Assembly (NCBI GenBank): GCA_001769535.1
Contig: MEOH01000013.1
Coordinates: forward strand, 79,838 to 143,837
Source of the DNA: Bacteroidetes bacterium GWF2_38_335
Lineage (GTDB): Bacteria > Bacteroidota > Bacteroidia > Bacteroidales > GWF2-38-335
Direction: 5' to 3'
Length of the DNA: 64,000 bases
Made by a program: the position numbers and the translations under genes. The first letter of the stretch is position 1, and the number at the start of each line of letters is the position of its first letter. The notes beneath the pieces are model-generated. The model saw only the letters and a program-made list of their open reading frames with translations, was not told the DNA's origin and searched no databases. Positions 39,576 through 50,700 of this stretch are shown one piece after another.

Positions 39576-42383
39576 TCCATATCCCGTTTCCACCCCCTTT
39601 TTAACAGCAGGCACGCCTGATTTCATCCAGACCGGAGCGGGTTTGTCTTTCAAATAATGATCGAAAAATTGTTGCATTCTTATTGAAAGATCAACGCATT
39701 GCGCCCTGTTTACCAGATTATGTTCTTCGTTGTTGTAATTAAGCAGCCAAACCGGTTTGTTTAATCGCCTCATGGCTGTAAAAAGTTCAATTCCCTGAGT
39801 CCATGGTACGGCCCCGTCGTTGTCGTTGTTCATCATTAATAAAGGTGTGTTAATCCGGTCGGCATAAAAAACCGGTGAATTCTCAATGTACAACTGTGGT
39901 TTTTCCCACAAGGTGGCTCCGATGCGGCTTTGGGTGCATTCATACTGAAACATTCTGCTTACACCTGACTCATATCTTAATCCGCCGTATGCACTGGTCA
40001 TATTGGTCACTGCTGCTCCGGCCATTGCGCAGGCAAACATATCGGTGCGTGTCACGAGATAGGCAATCTGGTAGCCACCCCAGCTTTGGCCCTGCAAACC
40101 AATTTTATCCGGATCAATATATTTTCGTTTACACATATCAACGGTACCGCTTACAATATCGTCGTAGGCACTTTGACCGGGGAAACCGGTTTTGTAGGTA
40201 ATATCCGGAACAAAGACCATGTATCCGTTGCTGGTATAATAAGCCGGAGTAATGATTGATCTGCTCGGGTGCGGTGGATTGTGGTTGTTAAGTTCATCCG
40301 AATTGCGTTCATAAAAATAAACTATCATCGGATATTTATTGGCAGGATGAAAGTCTTCGGGTTTATATAGCAATCCTTGAAGCATTTCACCCGAGAAACT
40401 TTTCCATTTCACCAGTTCAACCGAGCCCCATAGGTAATCCTGTTGCTGAGGGTTTGTATTAGTTAACTTCACTGAATCTGTGAAATCGAAATTACTTGTC
40501 CATAAATCGGGATATTCAATAAATGATTCCCTTTGCCAAATAAGCTTATTGGCTTTTTTTGCTTTTTTCAGTCCGGTAAAATCAAAATTGCCTTTAACGA
40601 GCAGTTTAATTCGTCCGGCATCCTGATAATTAAGAAGATAAAAGCCATCTTCTTTTGTTTCTTCATTAAAACCCGAAAGAAGGACTTTGTCAAGTTCGGC
40701 GTATCTTTTTTCAGGATCAGGCCACACATATTCAAATCTTGTTTTGGATTCTCTTCCCTTGCCCAGAGTAATATTTTCGGGACTTGTTTTGCCTGAGACA
40801 TCAAATTTCCACACATCGTACCGGTCATAAATGAGCACAAATTTTTCATCTTCGGTCCAGCTTACAATCTCATATGGATAAGGAATTCCGGGCATATCAT
40901 ACATTTCGTTGTAAAAATTTACCTTTAAATTTTTAGTCAGCGAAATTGTTTTCTCATCCCTGATATTATAAAGATACCATGAACTGTCGGCAGGATTATA
41001 ATATATCATTGTTTTTGCTTCGGGCGACAGGTGAACCGGGTACCCCTGCTTTTTAAGAATCATTTTGCGTGAACCATCTTCAATATTTACCAAATAAACA
41101 TCATTGTATGAAGGGGTTTCCCATGAAGACAGCATATCATACTCATCTCCCGCGAACCCTAACGCCAATGGATTTTCGCGTTTCTTTTCGATACTGATTT
41201 CAGATACAATCTTGTCAGCCAGCTGCACCATATTTAACTTTTTCAAGTGGATTACAACCTGATATCCCCTGCTTTTTTCCTTTTCAACTTCTTTTACTTG
41301 TTGCGACTGGAGTTTCTTATCCTGCCAGTTCCACACATCAACTTTTACTTTTTCGTCATCGAGCAGGGTATCCTTTATTTCCTTTTCAGGTTTTGGAGAA
41401 GTCTTGAAATAAAGTTCATTTCCATCATTTGAGAAAAAAGGAGCCGATTTTTCATTTACACACCAATCTGAGGGCATATTTTTAGTCAGGGTATCAGCAA
41501 CAGACAATACACCTGATTTAGCAGACCAGTAGAACAGACTGTATATTTTAATTTTCGCAGTATCTGCTGAAAACAAAAAAGCAATCTGATTGCCAGCCTT
41601 GTCAATAGTGAGATCTTTAGCCTTACCGTTTCTTGTTAATATGTTTTTTTCAGTTTTATCAAGGGTATTAAACACATAGACACAAGCGGTATCAATGGAA
41701 TCCTTTTTATTTGAAATATAGCAGATTAGATTACCCTCTTCAGAAATCAGATATTCATTAATACTTTCCTTTTCAAATTTTTCATTGGTAAGCGGATTAT
41801 AAATCACCATTTTAGTACCCTCATTATCTTTTTTCTTTTTTTCTTTCTTCTCCTCTTTAGGCTTTTCAGTAGTTTTAAGCGTATCAGATTTAGAAGTGGT
41901 ATCTTTTTTTTCCAATTCCTTTTCGAGATGATAAACCATCCAGTTTCCTGATTCTTTTGGCAGTTTGAAAGATTTAACCCTTTCGGTTTTCAGTATTTTT
42001 TTATCAGCAAAATAATATATTGCCATGGAATCCTTAGGCATTTTTTCCTTTTTAACTTTATCAAGCTTTGCCTTTCTTACTGAATCTTCGAACGGAACAA
42101 TTGAAAACACAGCAAAATCAGAGTTTGCAGATATCACTGCATTTTTAGCACGGGCAATTGAATCCGTTGATTTTGTGAGTATATCATAAAAATACAGGTA
42201 TCCATCACCTTTTTGGGGATATATTTCCCATGAAACAATATTTCCGTTATTTGAAATCTGCGATTTCTTTAAATTCTTCCAACTATCATAAACAGAATGA
42301 TCCAGAGGCTTTTTGCCAAGGGATTGTGAAAAAACAGCAAAAGCAAAAAGCAGAGCTGATAAGGTCCAAAAAAATCTGGTCAT
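39570..42383 (-). CDS. S9 family prolyl oligopeptidase (secreted)
   Basis: A 937-residue peptidase with signal peptide MTRFFWTLSALLFAFAVFSQ. The N-terminal ~600 residues form the beta-propeller with low-complexity Lys/Glu-rich linkers (about 165-190). The alpha/beta hydrolase domain contains the nucleophile GLQGQSWGGYQIAYLV (Ser about 767), the acid in MMNNDNDGAVPW (about 853) and the His in NNEEHNLVNRAQ (about 887). It cleaves peptides with dipeptidyl- or oligopeptidase specificity, probably in the periplasm, and may help take up protein-derived peptides. No sorting domain. The tandem repeat at its 3' end touches its stop codon. Confidence 0.93.
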   Translation of the reverse strand: MTRFFWTLSALLFAFAVFSQSLGKKPLDHSVYDSWKNLKKSQISNNGNIVSWEIYPQKGDGYLYFYDILTKSTDSIARAKNAVISANSDFAVFSIVPFEDSVRKAKLDKVKKEKMPKDSMAIYYFADKKILKTERVKSFKLPKESGNWMVYHLEKELEKKDTTSKSDTLKTTEKPKEEKKEKKKKDNEGTKMVIYNPLTNEKFEKESINEYLISEEGNLICYISNKKDSIDTACVYVFNTLDKTEKNILTRNGKAKDLTIDKAGNQIAFLFSADTAKIKIYSLFYWSAKSGVLSVADTLTKNMPSDWCVNEKSAPFFSNDGNELYFKTSPKPEKEIKDTLLDDEKVKVDVWNWQDKKLQSQQVKEVEKEKSRGYQVVIHLKKLNMVQLADKIVSEISIEKKRENPLALGFAGDEYDMLSSWETPSYNDVYLVNIEDGSRKMILKKQGYPVHLSPEAKTMIYYNPADSSWYLYNIRDEKTISLTKNLKVNFYNEMYDMPGIPYPYEIVSWTEDEKFVLIYDRYDVWKFDVSGKTSPENITLGKGRESKTRFEYVWPDPEKRYAELDKVLLSGFNEETKEDGFYLLNYQDAGRIKLLVKGNFDFTGLKKAKKANKLIWQRESFIEYPDLWTSNFDFTDSVKLTNTNPQQQDYLWGSVELVKWKSFSGEMLQGLLYKPEDFHPANKYPMIVYFYERNSDELNNHNPPHPSRSIITPAYYTSNGYMVFVPDITYKTGFPGQSAYDDIVSGTVDMCKRKYIDPDKIGLQGQSWGGYQIAYLVTRTDMFACAMAGAAVTNMTSAYGGLRYESGVSRMFQYECTQSRIGATLWEKPQLYIENSPVFYADRINTPLLMMNNDNDGAVPWTQGIELFTAMRRLNKPVWLLNYNNEEHNLVNRAQCVDLSIRMQQFFDHYLKDKPAPVWMKSGVPAVKKGVETGYGL

Positions 42384-42407
42384 GAATATCAGTTTAGAAT
42401 TAAAAAA

Positions 42408-43658
42408 TTATTTGAAATACCGGGTATGTGACTGTTTATAATCTTCATATGTACCAGTTGCAGTATTGGCTGATGTTTTCAACATTTTCTCCTCGAGAAT
42501 TTCAGCATTGGGTTTTCCGTCAAAATTTTTATTGAGTGCTCTCAGAGATTTTTTTGTACCATCAGACAAGGTAAGCAGGGGATCTCCAAGAATTACCAGT
42601 CCCATTTTCCATTTATCTTCAAGGTAGTCACCTCCTGTACTGCTGTTAAACCAGTAAATAAAAGCAGCGCCCCATGATTGGCCTGCTGCCAGTTGGCTGT
42701 TAAAATCCTGCGGCCAGTAATTGCCGCCAGTTTTTGTTGTGCCCATGGTTGCCAACCCGTATGATGTTTTCATCACATAGGTCATGGCAAGACATTCTTC
42801 GGTGAATTTTGATGCAGAGCAGTCAAACAGATTATAAAAGCTACCTTTGAGGTTTGCAGAAGATATTTCTTCGGCAGTCATATTCTGGTTGGCCCCCTCA
42901 TGACCAATGACAAGGGTTGCAGGGTACGAGTGGATCATTTGATGAACGTATTCAAAGCCCGAGCTCATTTTTTCAATATACTTTGATTTGGTTGTTTCAG
43001 CCAGATCCACTACCTGTTCATAATCAGCATACACCTGATTGACATTGAATAGTTGCGAATAATACATGGAACTCCAGTCGTCATCAATAAACAGTAGTGC
43101 TTTTTGATTTGTTAGCGATCCATTAGTCTTATAATCATGCACTTTATCCAAATAGCTTTCAATTTCAGAGGCTGTACCATCGATTCTTGAAACAAAAATA
43201 TCCAGGTTCAGATCAGAATAGCCATCATATTTACCATCATGGTCAACATCTTCCCATGTATTGTTTATATCCATCAGATAATGTTCGAAAGGAAATTCCT
43301 CGTGTTCTTTCCATGTTGATTCCATTTCATACCAGGCCACGGGCAGGTCGCCAATCAGAAAAACTCCCTGAATGGTATCGCTTTCAATATAATTTTGAAT
43401 TACAGCACGCATTTCCTCCACAGTGCCATCCTCCCATTTGTAAATAATTCCGGTTGAATTTTGAATTGACTGCAAATCTTCAACATAGCCATCCACATCT
43501 CCTTTAACGGAAGAATAAACATCCTCTGCAATGATTATCAGTATTTTATTTGGATAATATTTATCGGGAGTGGGGTCATCATCCTCATCATCACAGGAAA
43601 TAAGCACCACAGAAAACACTATAAGCAATGCAAGATAAAAATAACCAAGATTTTTCAT
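42408..43658 (-). CDS. Gingipain-like (C25/caspase-like fold) lipoprotein
   Basis: A 416-residue lipoprotein with leader MKNLGYFYLALLIVFSVVLI, then SC and an acidic DDEDDD tether. The gingipain/caspase-like fold is suggested by KILIIIAEDVYSSVK, GVFLIGDLPVAWYEM, DIFVSRIDGTASEIESYLDK, TLVIGHEGANQN (candidate His) and FYNLFDCSASKFTEE (candidate Cys nucleophile). Conserved acidic calcium-like loops occur (DINNTWEDVDHDGKYDGYSD). It lacks a prodomain and a C-terminal T9SS sorting domain, unlike true gingipains. The start at 43658 was chosen for the lipoprotein signal; an in-frame start at 43733 is possible. Confidence 0.72.
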   Translation of the reverse strand: MKNLGYFYLALLIVFSVVLISCDDEDDDPTPDKYYPNKILIIIAEDVYSSVKGDVDGYVEDLQSIQNSTGIIYKWEDGTVEEMRAVIQNYIESDTIQGVFLIGDLPVAWYEMESTWKEHEEFPFEHYLMDINNTWEDVDHDGKYDGYSDLNLDIFVSRIDGTASEIESYLDKVHDYKTNGSLTNQKALLFIDDDWSSMYYSQLFNVNQVYADYEQVVDLAETTKSKYIEKMSSGFEYVHQMIHSYPATLVIGHEGANQNMTAEEISSANLKGSFYNLFDCSASKFTEECLAMTYVMKTSYGLATMGTTKTGGNYWPQDFNSQLAAGQSWGAAFIYWFNSSTGGDYLEDKWKMGLVILGDPLLTLSDGTKKSLRALNKNFDGKPNAEILEEKMLKTSANTATGTYEDYKQSHTRYFK

Positions 43659-43758
43659 GACTTTTTTTTTTACTAAAATAGAAAAAAAATGACAGAAAAG
43701 AAAATGACCGGAAATTAGGGGAAAAAAGTTCAATTATTGAATTGAAAAGAGGCAAATA

Positions 43759-46674
43759 CTAAAGGTATTTTCCAATAATCTTAAGCAAATCCTCAGGAAG
43801 AATAGGTTTTGTGAGATAGTCATCACATCCTGCGTTGAATATTTTTTGCCTTTTATCAACCATAGCCACAGCTGTTTGAGCAATCACCGGAAGTTCCTTA
43901 TTGTGTTTTTTTATTTGTTTGGTAGCTTCATAGCCATCAAGGATAGGAAGTTGAAGGTCCATCAACACCAGATCAATATTATCAATAGCTTTACAGGTAT
44001 CGACAGCATCTTTTCCATCGGTGGCCCACAGCAATTTGGCTTTTGTGGTTGACAATGCTGATTGAATAAATTTGAAGTTTAGGTCATCATCTTCAACTAT
44101 GAGAATTACTTTATCTTCCCAATTTATTTCACTTGTTACTATTTCTTCAGTTGCAGTCAACTCGGGTTCTTCTGTAAGCTCCTTTCCGGTGATGATTCCG
44201 GGTAAAGCAAAATAAAAGCTTGAGCCCTCGCCTTCGGACGTTTCAACCCAAATCTCACCGCCCAAAAGCTCAACGATATTTTTTGAAATTGCAAGTCCGA
44301 GTCCTGTACCGCCATATTTTCTCTTATCAGGAGCATAATCAAGTTGTCTGAACCTTTCAAAAACGAAGGATTTCTGATTTTCGGGGAAGCCGATACCGGT
44401 ATCTTTCACAAAGAAAAGCACATCATCATTAAGAAAACTGCATCCCACTTCAATATAACCCTTTTCAGTAAATTTGAGGGCATTATTGGCGAGATTGATC
44501 AGCACTTGCAGCAAACGGTTTGAATCGGTAAACACTGATGTTTTTTCAGCATTTTCGGGAATGTTCAGGTTAATTTCGATATTAAATTTTTCGCGACGGT
44601 CTCTTTCTTCTTTAAAAAGTTCGAAAGCTTCGTTCAGGAATTTAATAAGATTAAAATCTTTCTTCTGAATCTGCAGTTCACCGGCTTCAATTTTTGCAAT
44701 ATCAATAATATCATCAATAAGCTTTATCAGAATATTACAGCTTGTTTTAATGTAATCATTGTATTCAAGTCGCTGCTGGGCAGTTGTTTCAGACAGGGTA
44801 AGCAGGTCGGCAAATCCGATAATTCCGTTCATGGGTGTCCTGATCTCATGGCTCATGTTAGCCAGGAAAGTGGTTTTAAGCCGGTCGGCCTGCTCGGCTT
44901 TTTCCTTTGCCTCGGTAAGCATCAGCTCATATTTTTTTCTTTCGGTAGCATCACGTGTAACGCCGTGGATGCCAACAACCTCTCCCTTATCGTTGGTAGT
45001 AAGTGAAATATTAACCTCACCCCAAACATGAGAACCATCCTTTGCAATATATTCCAGTTCCAGTATTTTTGAGAAGCTTGCTATATCAAGGTTACCCTTC
45101 AGAAGATTAGTATATTCCGTATTGAATGTATCTTCAACCAGTTTCCAGGATTCCGGCACAAGCAGTTCAAGCAGTGGTTTTTCGATGTACTCTTCAGAAG
45201 TGTATCCCAAAAAGTTTGAAACCGAATTACTTATATAATTTGTATTCAGCTTCATATCCATTGACCAAATCACATCCGACAGGTTATCAGCCAGTTTACG
45301 ATATTTTTCCTCACTGTTTTTGAGAGCCTCCTGCGATTTTTTGCTTTCGGTAATATCAGTAATGATTGCGATATAGCCGTTCACGTTGCCATTTTCATCA
45401 AACCGGTAATTCCAATCCACCTGCACCCACACCTCTTTACCGTCTTTTCTTGTATTTTTGGTTACAAAAGGTTTGTTGGAAATTGTTTTGGAAGAAACTG
45501 CAGCAAGAAACCTCACAAACTTTTCTTTTTCTTCTCCGGGTAAAATATCGAGCAGACTTTTGCCTATGAGTTCATTTTGATCGTATCCCAGGATTGTGTG
45601 ATTGGGAGCGTTGGCATAAATAAAGTTACCATCAAGATCGACTTCAGAGATGCCGTGCGGAATGGTATCCAAAAGAAACTTATATTTATTCTCACTCACA
45701 TTCAACGCTTTACCTGTGAGCTCATTTTGTATGATAACCTTACGGAGTTCATTATTTGTCTGAATCAATTCCTTTGTTCTTTCTTCCACCAATGATTCGA
45801 GCAGGTTTTTGTGATTAAGCAGTTCCTGTTCGATCTTTTTCAGTTCTGAGATATCTCTGAAAACTGCCTGAAAAACCGGACTGCCATTCAGTTCTATTTT
45901 CTGAAATAAAATATTAACGGGTATTTCGGTTCCATCAGATGCAAGAAAAACAGACTCGGGAAATGATATTTTTTCACCGGTTTTGAGTGTTGCAGTAAGG
46001 TTTTTAAAAACATCAACAGCATCATTGCGCATGCGTTCGGGCACGATCATGGAGAAATCATTTCCGATGATCTGGTCTTTTGGCAGCTTAATCATTTGTG
46101 AGGCAGAGAGGTTCACGTCAATAATTTTTCCCGAAACGGTTTCTCCCAATAGAATTACATCAGGAGCATATTCAAACAAGGTACGGTAACGTTCTTCGCT
46201 TTCAAAAACAATGTTCTGGAAATTTTTACGGGTGGTAATATCGAAGATGACACCCAATGAGCCGATAAACTCTGCACTTTCGTTAAACAAAGGTGAAGCA
46301 GAGACTAAGACGTTGATCAGCCTGCCGGTTTTCGAAACCAGAGTGGTTTCGTATTGAGAGATTTTGCCCTTTTGCCTTGAATTGGTTAGGTTTTTGAATT
46401 TCCTGAATTCGTCGGGAGTTGAGACATCTTCAATTGTTTTTCCGATCAGCTCTGCCTCAGAATATTCAAGCATTTTTGTAAAAGCAGGGTTAACATACAG
46501 GAAACATTCAAACGGGTCGGTAATGCTTATTCCGGCGATGGTTGCTCCGGTTACAGCATTGTAAAGCCGTTCATTTCCTTTCATTTGCCAGATAATGAGA
46601 TCTTTCTCATTCAGTTTGTTTTTAAGGGCCTGTACTTCGGCTTTCAAATCATCAACAATACCGCTGTTTTCCAT
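43759..46674 (-). CDS. Hybrid sensor histidine kinase with four PAS domains and receiver
   Basis: A 971-residue protein without transmembrane segments. Order: N-terminal coiled-coil; PAS 1 (~30-150; YNAVTGATIAGISI); PAS 2 (~160-275; FEYAPDVILLGETVSG); coiled-coil to ~330; PAS 3 (~330-445; LDTIPHGISEVDLDGNFIYA); PAS 4 (~455-590; LADNLSDVIWSMDMKLN). Next come HisKA with NMSHEIRTPMNG (phospho-acceptor His about 606), HATPase (~710-825; GTGLGLAISKNIVELLGGEIW) and a C-terminal receiver with Asp in LVLMDLQLP (about 904) and Lys in DDYLTKP. It is cytoplasmic and has no cognate output regulator next to it, so the output partner is elsewhere. No cofactor-binding residues identified in the PAS domains. 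Confidence 0.92.
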   Translation of the reverse strand: MENSGIVDDLKAEVQALKNKLNEKDLIIWQMKGNERLYNAVTGATIAGISITDPFECFLYVNPAFTKMLEYSEAELIGKTIEDVSTPDEFRKFKNLTNSRQKGKISQYETTLVSKTGRLINVLVSASPLFNESAEFIGSLGVIFDITTRKNFQNIVFESEERYRTLFEYAPDVILLGETVSGKIIDVNLSASQMIKLPKDQIIGNDFSMIVPERMRNDAVDVFKNLTATLKTGEKISFPESVFLASDGTEIPVNILFQKIELNGSPVFQAVFRDISELKKIEQELLNHKNLLESLVEERTKELIQTNNELRKVIIQNELTGKALNVSENKYKFLLDTIPHGISEVDLDGNFIYANAPNHTILGYDQNELIGKSLLDILPGEEKEKFVRFLAAVSSKTISNKPFVTKNTRKDGKEVWVQVDWNYRFDENGNVNGYIAIITDITESKKSQEALKNSEEKYRKLADNLSDVIWSMDMKLNTNYISNSVSNFLGYTSEEYIEKPLLELLVPESWKLVEDTFNTEYTNLLKGNLDIASFSKILELEYIAKDGSHVWGEVNISLTTNDKGEVVGIHGVTRDATERKKYELMLTEAKEKAEQADRLKTTFLANMSHEIRTPMNGIIGFADLLTLSETTAQQRLEYNDYIKTSCNILIKLIDDIIDIAKIEAGELQIQKKDFNLIKFLNEAFELFKEERDRREKFNIEINLNIPENAEKTSVFTDSNRLLQVLINLANNALKFTEKGYIEVGCSFLNDDVLFFVKDTGIGFPENQKSFVFERFRQLDYAPDKRKYGGTGLGLAISKNIVELLGGEIWVETSEGEGSSFYFALPGIITGKELTEEPELTATEEIVTSEINWEDKVILIVEDDDLNFKFIQSALSTTKAKLLWATDGKDAVDTCKAIDNIDLVLMDLQLPILDGYEATKQIKKHNKELPVIAQTAVAMVDKRQKIFNAGCDDYLTKPILPEDLLKIIGKYL

Positions 46675-46723
46675 CCAATCCTTATTTTATCATCTAAAAA
46701 GAATCATTTTCACCAGTTATTAT

Positions 46724-46731
46724 TACTTTTG
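46724..46731 (+). promoter_or_regulatory. -7 promoter element before the small lipoprotein gene
   Basis: TACTTTTG is an exact TAnnTTTG match. It ends 3 bp before a GTG that could open the frame at 46734, so the true start is the ATG at 46770. Confidence 0.5.
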
Positions 46732-46769
46732 GTGTGATTACAAATTTATATATTATTAATCAATTAAGA

Positions 46770-47096
46770 ATGCTTACCAGAGTAATACTTTTTTCTTTAA
46801 TTATATTTTCATTGCTTTCATGCAAAGAAAAGCTTTCAGCTGAAAATATGGCTAAAGATATCTGTAACTGTTTAGTAGAAAATCACATCTCAGGGAATGA
46901 CATAACTGTTTTTAATCAAAAAAGCCCATTTATGACGAATTGCGGAAATCAAATTCTTGCGGATTTAAAAATGAAACTCAGCAGTTTAAATAATGAAGAT
47001 AAAAAAAAGTATATCAAAGACTTAATTGTAGAATTAACCAAAACAGACTGTTTCTCTCCAGCCATTGATTTCTTTCTAAGTAATTTAAATTTGTAG
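46770..47096 (+). CDS. Small lipoprotein of unknown function
   Basis: A 108-residue lipoprotein: MLTRVILFSLIIFSLLSC with lipobox LLSC, then a charged spacer. A Cys-containing helical region follows (MAKDICNCLVENHIS, NCGNQILADLKMKLSSLNN). Two further Cys residues are present. No family recognised. The ATG at 46770 is chosen because the -7 promoter element at 46724-46731 leaves no room for the upstream GTG at 46734. It is probably monocistronic. Confidence 0.6.
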   Translation: MLTRVILFSLIIFSLLSCKEKLSAENMAKDICNCLVENHISGNDITVFNQKSPFMTNCGNQILADLKMKLSSLNNEDKKKYIKDLIVELTKTDCFSPAIDFFLSNLNL

Positions 47097-47316
47097 CATA
47101 CTCTTTTTTTGTCACTAAATCCATTCATTTTGTCATTTTAGCCATGAATCTTATATAAAAATCCCATGAAAATGCTTAATTTTGACGAATGATTCCATTA
47201 AATGGATAAGCAACAATTAGGATTTGATAAGATTTATTAAAAAAAAATCAAAAAAGCAACCAAAATGCAATATTTGCGTCTTTTGATTGTATATTTAAGT
47301 ATTAACACTTAAGAAA
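47097..47316. other. AT-rich gap with two short inverted repeats
   Basis: No gene is seen. Inverted repeats TCCATT-A-AATGGA (47194-47206) and TTAAGT/ACTTAA (47295-47312) lie in the region preceding the next ATG at 47317. Confidence 0.45.
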
Positions 47317-47736
47317 ATGAAGAAAATAGTAGCCATTTTAGTCTTGTTTTTCATATCAGGATTAATCTTTTCTCAAACAAGTAGCTATGATTCACGTCTT
47401 TACGTACGGTATAGCGAAACTGAACTTGAAAATATCAGGAACTCAGAGCCTCAGTTTCTTGAATTATTAACCTTCAAACTTGATCATTCTTATTATTTTA
47501 TTGATATAGATATTAATACTGACAAAACATATCCTTTGTTATATGAGATGGATTATGCCACAAAAAAGATTTCAGATGTTGCTGTGGATAATATTTCTGT
47601 TTCAGGTTTCAACATTCTTAAGTACGCCATTGAATCCAACCCCAACAACAGGGTTGTTTACAGAATAGGAAATTCAGGATTAGGACTGGTTCTTTATTCT
47701 GATAAGGAAGTTATGGCAGAATTCAACAAAAATTAA
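47317..47736 (+). CDS. Exported protein of unknown function
   Basis: A 139-residue protein with signal peptide MKKIVAILVLFFISGLIFSQ. The body contains RLYVRYSETELENIRNSEPQ and later HSYYFIDIDINTDKTYPLLY and SGFNILKYAIESNPNNRVVY, suggesting a small mixed alpha/beta fold. It lies 19 bp upstream of the giant T9SS type B gene on the same strand and may be cotranscribed with it. No family recognised. Confidence 0.6.
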   Translation: MKKIVAILVLFFISGLIFSQTSSYDSRLYVRYSETELENIRNSEPQFLELLTFKLDHSYYFIDIDINTDKTYPLLYEMDYATKKISDVAVDNISVSGFNILKYAIESNPNNRVVYRIGNSGLGLVLYSDKEVMAEFNKN

Positions 47737-47755
47737 TATTGTAAAAGACTTTCAC

Positions 47756-50700
47756 ATGAAATATATTTTAATTCCATTTTTTCTAATCATAACGCTGGTT
47801 GTAAAGTCCCAGTCATATGAAATAGATGCTTATAACGGGCAAACGGTGAACACCTGCGCTGGTACTTTCTACGACAGTGGTGGATCTGCGGGTACCTATC
47901 AGAATTATGAAAATTATTCCGTTACTTTCTGTACCGGAATGCCGGGTTCCCAGATCATTTTCACTTTCACCTCCTTTAATGCCGAAAGTGCTACATTTGA
48001 CCATCTGAACATATATGACGGACCAAATGCCTCGTCCCCGATGATTGGGAATTACGGAAGCACATCCTTAAACGGATCAGTCATTTCATCCTCAAACGGT
48101 TGCCTGACTTTCACATGGGTCACTGACGGATCGGTTACTTATGCCGGGTGGTCAGCTACAATTTCCTGCTCCTTCCCATGCCAGGAATGGGATCTCACTG
48201 CAACGCCAAGCGTTCCCTTCACCAGTGGTGATACCATTAAGGTATGTCAGGATCAACCAATAACTTTTACCGCAACAGGAAATTATTATAACAATAACAT
48301 TAACTATACTCAGTCTGACGCAGCCTCAACCTTTTCGTGGGATTTTGGCGATGGCAGTGCTGTGCAGACCGGAGCATCTGTAACCCACACATTCCCTGAC
48401 GGCGGCGGATATTTTGTGATAGTAAATGGCGCTGATGTGAACAGTTGCGACAATCAAAATTTTGAGCAAATAATAGTAATGGTTTCCACTACACCTACTT
48501 TTGTTGGAACGGGTCTTGACCCCGACACGATATGCCTGGGAGAGCAAGTTGATTTAAGTGGGTTTGTGCAGACACAACCATGGGAACAAACTGTTCCACC
48601 ACCATGGGCCGGACTTACGCATTTTGACGACTCTCATTACCAGCAAATTCAATCGGCACCGATTACTTTCGGTATATTCGCTCCGGGAGCCACACTCACT
48701 AACGTTAATGATATTTTAAGTGTATGCGCCGAAATGGAACATTCATACCTTGGCGATTTAACTATTTATCTTACTTGCCCCAACGGCTCATCAGTTAACT
48801 TTGTTTTATATCCTAATGGCTGCGGCGGCACATATCTTGGCGTTCCTATTGACGTTGGTGGCGACACCGATCCTCCGGGTACCGGATGGATGTATTGTTG
48901 GTCCCCAACTCCGGCCGTTGGTACCATGTCTTCGCTTTGCGGGGGATATTATGGAACCGGATTGCCAGCAAACACCTATTCAGCACTCGATCCATGGACA
49001 AATCTTCTTGGATGTCCTTTGAACGGCGACTGGTCAATCAATATTACTGATAATCTTTACTCAGATGACGGTTTTATTTTCCAGTGGACCATCAATTTCA
49101 ACCCTGCAATTATCCCAACTAACTTATGGGAATATCAAAACACATACTCAACTTCTGATGTACATTGGACCGGCGACAACATTGTGTCGGACAACAACTA
49201 TACTGCCACTGCCGAACCTACATCCGATGGTGATGTAACCTATCAGTTCAATGTAATTGATGACTTTGGCTGTCCATATGACACAACCGTCACCGTTCAC
49301 GTATTGCCTGCCGGCAGTCCGGGTTGCTGTGTTATGCCTGATGCTGAAGCCGGACCCGATGATGAAATATGCTCACTCAGTTATCCTTTGGTTGCTGTTA
49401 TGTCAGACATTGCCAACACCGGCGAATGGACTTACACAGGTCCTGGCACCGCAGTTTTCAGCAATGTTAATTCACCAACATCAACAGTTACCGTTTCGAC
49501 TTATGGAATGTATACTTTCACCTGGACAGAAATCAATTCTGTTGCCTGTGAAAACCCGGATGATGTAAAAATAACCTTCTATCCTACTCCCACATCCACT
49601 TTCACCTATACACCCATTATGTGTTTTGGTGAAACAACGACATTAACCTATACAGGAACAGGCACAGCGGGTGCCAACTACACCTGGAATTTTGATGGAG
49701 CAACCTCTACTCCCACCGGACAAGGTCCTCATTCCATTGGTTGGGCAGTTGCCGACACCTATACAGTTACATTAACTGTTGACGAAAACGGATGTACTTC
49801 AACATCTACATCGCAAAATATTGTTCATCCCGTAGAACTTATTTCAAGTATTGGCGCAGGAAACATTGAATGCCCCGGTGAATTTACTTCAGTTGGCATT
49901 GATGTTGATGGAGGTACAACTCCTTATACTTACTCATGGGATCCCGATCCGGGCCCCATCACATCTATCGGACCCGGAACCTATAACCTAACCATTACCG
50001 ATGCCAACGGTTGTACAAACACCCATACTTTCACCATTACCGAACCACCAGATTTTGTTTATCAGGCCACTCCTGTAAATCTTACTTGCTATCATGATAA
50101 TACCGGTTCTGTTGCCATTGATTACACCGGAGGCACTTTACCATACGTTTATTCATGGTCAGGCCCGTCAGGTTTCTCGGCCAGTTCCGAAGATGTTTCA
50201 GGAATTGGTGCCGGAACATACAATTTGCAAATAACTGATGCCAGTGGTTGCACTTTAACCGATGCAATTGTAATAACTGAGCCTGCACAGCTTGTTGCAA
50301 CAATTATCTCCAGTGAAGATGTTAGTTGTTTCGGAGTCTGCGATGGCACTGCAAACACTTCAATTACCGGCGGAACTGTTCCATATACTTATTTATGGAA
50401 TAATGGAATTACCACCGCAAATAACTCAACCCTTTGTGTTGGAACCAATGGCATTTTGGTTACAGACAGCCATGGATGTACCGCAGGAGTTACTGTAGTT
50501 ACCACCGAGCCAGCTTTATTCACATCAAGTATTGTCGGAACGAATGTAAGCTGTTTTGGCGGCAACAATGGAACAATTACTTTAACCCCGACCGGAGGAA
50601 CATTCCCGTATTCCTATAACTGGAATCCGGCTATGGCCAATTCAGGTTTCCATTCAGCTGTTGCAGCAAATTCTTATCTTGTCACAGTTACCGACATGAA

